A DNA stretch of 64,000 bases, taken from the NCBI GenBank assembly GCA_024704765.1, contig JAKMXF010000055.1:720643-784642 (forward strand), in the 5' to 3' direction. How positions within the stretch are numbered: the first letter of the stretch is position 1; the number at the start of each line of letters is the position of its first letter. The translations under genes and the position numbers were made by a program. The notes beneath the pieces are model-generated. The model had not been told where the DNA came from and searched no databases. It worked only from the letters and a program-made list of their open reading frames with translations. Origin of the DNA: Oopsacas minuta (lineage: Eukaryota > Porifera > Hexactinellida > Lyssacinosida > Leucopsacidae). Shown piece by piece: positions 60,576 through 64,000 of this stretch.

Positions 60576-62714
60576 TAGACTTTTGTACTCTAAATATTTT
60601 TGTTGAATTTATGTTCAATTTCCTTTCTTAATAAATAAATGTTTTGTATATTTGTACTATGACTAACTTGGAAGACTATTACACATTTACGTAATGGGAA
60701 GTCAGATTAATATACTTTTTATAGTTCCCAATCTAACTCTCTTTCATCAACAGTTCCAAATTTAGTTAGGATGTGTAGAGTATATATAAGTTGATTTATT
60801 TAATTAATTAAATCATAAATACAAAATAAAATTTGAACCAGTTTTCATAAAAAAAGTTTCAGAACCAATTACTTAAAATCTTGTTATATCTAGCAACTAA
60901 AAAGCAAATCACGCTAATTGGTAGTTCGATTTTAAGTTCCTCTTTTATATAATTCTATAATTAAAAATCGACAACCAATCGGTATAATTGTGTGGTGTTA
61001 ACCAGTAATAGCAGTATCTTTGTAAATTTCTGTAGAAATCATATTTCAGCTTTAATCATCTGGAATCCAAAGCTCCAGTTCATTATTGTAAGTCTGAATG
61101 AGTTAATGCTAAATAGTAAAAATTATATTCATTCCTTCCATATATTTTGAAACTGAACATTACGTAGATACAATGCTGTACACAAAGATATTATAATAAT
61201 TATACAGGTAATTTCTGAAACACATTCATAGAGATAATATTCAGTATTAAATTATACACAAAATAGTTGTTATACATACACAAGTAATAACAAGATGAAT
61301 TTACACAAATAATTAAATATTATAGTACTATCATACCACTCTCATCATATACAATTCTTCCACAAGATGGTTCAAAAAAGTTAAATGTAAATTTAGTATC
61401 CAGAGCTATTTTCTCCATATGTTAAACAATTATAAAATACCAACTATTATTACCAATATGCAAATATCAGTCATCTTAAAATTCTGAACAAAGAATGATG
61501 CAAAATACTGCACGAAAACTTCAGGAGTATATGTAATACAAATATTACACATACTACTTGGATCTTCCACTTCAAAGCTTGATTTAACATGTATGAACCA
61601 CTTTTCAACAATATAGGTTTTCGAAATTGAATTATTGAGAAGAAAGACAAGTCTGTCAAGCAGGAGAATACTCTATCCTATCACTTAATTCATTAATCAA
61701 TAACATAAACTTGTAAAGACTCTATTTTTACATATATATATATATAGTACAGCATACTGAACTACTAAATTATGAGATGACAATTACATTCGCCGATGTA
61801 GTGTAGATTGATATGATCCGCTGATTGATATCTGCTGAAGAGAGCCTCAAAAGAACGAACTGTGGAGACTATTTTACATATTACTAGCTGATTTCCTTTC
61901 GGTAATTCTAGAGACTAAACAAATATATGTAAAGCATGGACGTAAATACATTATATTCCTTCATATTATGATTATATTTGAATATATATACAGTCGAAAG
62001 TTACCAAAGACGATAACCAAGGGATGGCCGGAATCAGTCGGATAGGCTATATGTGATAATATTTCGGAACCAGATTCAAGAGAAAAGGGTGACGGAGGCA
62101 GTAATTAAGCCTATTTTCCCTAAAGACCAATAAGTAATATTTATCAATTACCCTGTTCGGAATATCAAACTTGAGTTGGAATGATCAGTCGTGGGTTTAT
62201 CTCGATACCAGCAATGAAGAGCAGAATATAAAGAAATGAGAGAGTCGGATAAAGTTTTGGAATAATTGGAGCATTTCCGAAGAGAGTGCAATTCAATACG
62301 AGCATGCGACAACTCAATTTTATCATGAGTATGTCCCGTCAATGAAAATATAATATATGCAGACGAAATAATGAAGAGAAAGAAACAAGTGGTATCAAAT
62401 ATGAGAGCAAACGCAAAAGAAAAGATAAAAAGCAAACAAAGCAAAATCAGGAAAATGGAAAAAAATCAAAATAACTAGTATTATGGCAAAGGGGTGTGCA
62501 AATAAATTCTGTCAGTCGATGATCATATTTCATTGAATAGATATAAATAGACCATTCAAATTTGGAATCGTAACTATCTAAGCTTGACGTCAATCATATC
62601 AAACATGACAACCATTTACTGGAGGCTGTCATACTTATATGCATAAATATATTCGGTTGGAAAATGGTGCAGATAAGAAGTTTATAGGCGCCAAAAGTCT
62701 GCAAAAATGTACTA
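60576..62714. other. Spacer between the inverted arms
   Basis: AT-rich spacer of about 2.1 kb. The largest frame (62148-62444, minus) begins with a hydrophobic run of phenylalanine- and leucine-rich sequence translated from an A-rich tract and is probably chance. An AT dinucleotide run lies at about 61730-61747. No transposase was recognised. Confidence 0.4.
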
Positions 62715-63385
62715 GCGACTCGTTATACATTTTAAAGGAATTGAGTTATAGAATATCAAAGAGATATCTGTCATTTTAGAGGCTGTTCTGAAGATAAATA
62801 ACTTCCAGAATTGAGTTCAAAGTTGGAGCTCGAAATTCACAAAAATCATAAATTATCGATTTTTAGAAGGTTGATGCGAGTGATAATTTTCAGTATTTCT
62901 GGATAATATTGATATTGTTATAAACGTTTACATCTCATCTATTAATTAATATCAAAATAATTGAGATTCAATTATATTTAGGGTAAGAAATGTGAGTTTG
63001 AACTGATCCTACTTTAGGTAGTCCCCTTAAATGACCATTACCAACTGATAATTTGAATTGTCATAAGTCCGCGAGTTTTCAATATTTTTTGATGAAATTT
63101 AAATTAGATAAACGTTCATATGGCACAGATATGTATACGAAGTGTCAGAATCGAATGCTTACTTACAAGTGGTCTAGTTTAATGAAATCGTACACATGTG
63201 TAATTGATCAAAATATTCCTATAAAAAGGAAAAGCCCTTACAGATACATCATAATGCGTGAAATGTTTAACTTTCTTCTATCGAATAAGACTAATCTCCC
63301 TATAATCTGATAAGTAGAAGTGTGTAAATTAGCGATTGAAGTGTACATGATCGAATAGTCTGCTAACTTAACACTCATAAATAAG
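62715..63385. repeat. Long inverted repeat, right arm
   Basis: Reverse partner of 59895-60575. A plus-strand open frame of 85 codons (63053-63310) lies within it but starts at TTG, has no family resemblance and is not conserved as a frame in the other arm. The arm ends about 20 bp from the donor of huntingtin exon a at 63405-63404. Confidence 0.88.
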
Positions 63386-63405
63386 TATACATATCATTCA
63401 AGTAC

Positions 63406-63980
63406 CTGGAGAGAACAATTGTTGGTTGAAGTGGCCTCTAACATTGCTAAACCGCTCCAATTGATAACAGATAATAAACTACACAACTCCACTCTAACCA
63501 ACCAGAAAGAATGAAATCTAACATTCATATACTCCTTTATAGCTTGTACAACTAAGCCACTGTAACAATAATGTAACAGCTCTGGCAAACAACATTTCAT
63601 GGCTAAACAAGAAGCACGAACTGCCATAGCATCTGTAGACTTCAGTAATCTCAACAATGTTTTCAGTAAGTGAGGAAATATGGAAAAGAAATTTCGCTCA
63701 CTCTCAATAGAATGTGAATAAACTTTCATTAGATAATGTTTAATGAAGCTTGCGGCTAGAATGCATGTTTTTTCTAGTGTAGTAGGATCTGTGTGTGAGA
63801 ACATTAAGAAAACATCGGTAAGAGACTGAGTAGTATGTAGATTGAGTGAATGAATCGGAGGAAATAAATCTTGAAAAATTAGTTCAGGTTGTAAAGAAAT
63901 ACCAATAGTCAAGCATTTAATCGAAGAATTTTGTATGCTAACAAGAGAAGATTGCTTCGGTAGAACAGAGCCAGGTATGC
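63406..63980 (-). CDS. htt: Huntingtin exon a (HEAT region)
   Basis: The exon opens after an acceptor reading TTGTAG (AG at 63982-63981) and closes at the donor CAG|GTACTT. It is 575 bp with two leading bases that complete a codon from an exon beyond the window, and it ends in phase 0. The product is helical and leucine-rich. A block SERNFFSIFPHLLKTLLRLL is followed by STDAMAVRASCLAMKCC and then FHSFWLVRVELCSLLSVINW. The last block closely resembles huntingtin's SYWLVRTELLETLAEI segment, including the following LEA. No stop interrupts it, and codon use looks constrained compared with the surrounding DNA. The right arm of a long inverted repeat ends roughly 20-35 bp beyond the donor, in the intron. 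Confidence 0.78.
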
Positions 63981-64000
63981 CTACAATAATTGGAAAAATA

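Larger units (their letters stand above)
13316..63980 (-). other. htt: Huntingtin (HTT) ortholog locus, partial, four exons
   Basis: Four minus-strand blocks (63406-63980, 37969-38331, 18838-19106, 13316-13580) resemble successive parts of the huntingtin HEAT-repeat scaffold, a large cytoplasmic protein involved in vesicle transport and autophagy. Exon phases agree at every junction: CAG then CCA (0/0), TTG then GAC (0/0), and ATG AG joined to A (2/1). All sites are GT-AG. The parts are in the right order for huntingtin, from a WLVRVEL block, through a DKEPKVRE HEAT block and an L-rich block, to a block ending LGKFSHIP..GYQ. About 490 residues are covered; the family is near 3000 residues, so most of the gene lies outside. 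Introns would be about 25.1, 18.9 and 5.3 kb. The similarity is by eye from memory of the vertebrate protein. Other exons inside the introns cannot be excluded. Confidence 0.72.

Noticed and set aside
62148-62444. Hydrophobic 98-codon minus-strand frame
   Set aside because: The hydrophobic part is a translated A-rich tract; no homology and no splice context.
1-64000. CRISPR arrays, operons, rRNA genes or bacterial-style terminators
   Set aside because: The window is eukaryotic in structure (GT-AG introns, hAT and mariner elements); no regular spacer arrays or rRNA were seen.

Overview
The window is AT-rich animal genomic DNA: split genes with GT-AG introns, hAT and Tc1/mariner elements in every stage of decay, and almost no open coding sequence outside transposons. 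The transposon mix and the repeated-gene families suggest an arthropod, possibly a parasitic copepod such as a sea louse. That assignment is an inference from style; no marker gene fixes it.

The backbone of the window appears to be one gene on the minus strand. Four exon-like blocks at 63406-63980, 37969-38331, 18838-19106 and 13316-13580 read in order like consecutive pieces of a huntingtin (HTT) HEAT-repeat protein. All three junctions keep the reading frame with GT-AG sites. If correct, the implied introns are about 25.1, 18.9 and 5.3 kb, and nearly everything between 13.6 and 63.4 kb is intron filled with mobile elements. The 5' and 3' ends of the gene lie outside the window or were not found.

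Region by region. 0-7.7 kb: decayed repeats, including a pogo-like MITE, a hAT MITE, an N-terminal fragment of an unnamed repeated arthropod gene, an OTU-like pseudogene and an unidentified membrane-like fragment. 7.75-8.66 kb: a nearly perfect fold-back element (copy 1 of 3). 8.7-10.1 kb: a kinesin-2/KIF17-like motor pseudogene that still has a 53-bp intron, abutting an inverted mariner that is itself split by a MITE. 13-19 kb: two HTT exons and a DD37E-type Tc1 relative. 20-24 kb: a ZMYM/DUF4371-type hAT relic and fold-back copy 2. 31.8-34.5 kb: a DD34D mariner split by a DD37D element, both with TA target duplications. 35.5-36.6 kb: another Tc1/mariner transposase relic. 38 kb: an HTT exon. 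40.6-43.7 kb: a hAT end and a near full-length copy of the unnamed repeated gene. 44.3-46.8 kb: a structurally complete Hermes-like hAT with an 8-bp target duplication and many ATGGGTC repeats near its ends. 49-55.6 kb: a mariner, a ZMYM-type hAT nested in an older hAT-like element, a third hAT fused to half of fold-back copy 3. 59.9-63.4 kb: a pair of roughly 650-bp inverted arms, nearly identical in their centres, ending about 20-35 bp from an HTT splice donor.

Almost all transposase reading frames are broken, so current mobility would need enzymes from elsewhere. All alignments were done by eye; database or transcript evidence would be decisive for the HTT, kinesin and OTU calls.
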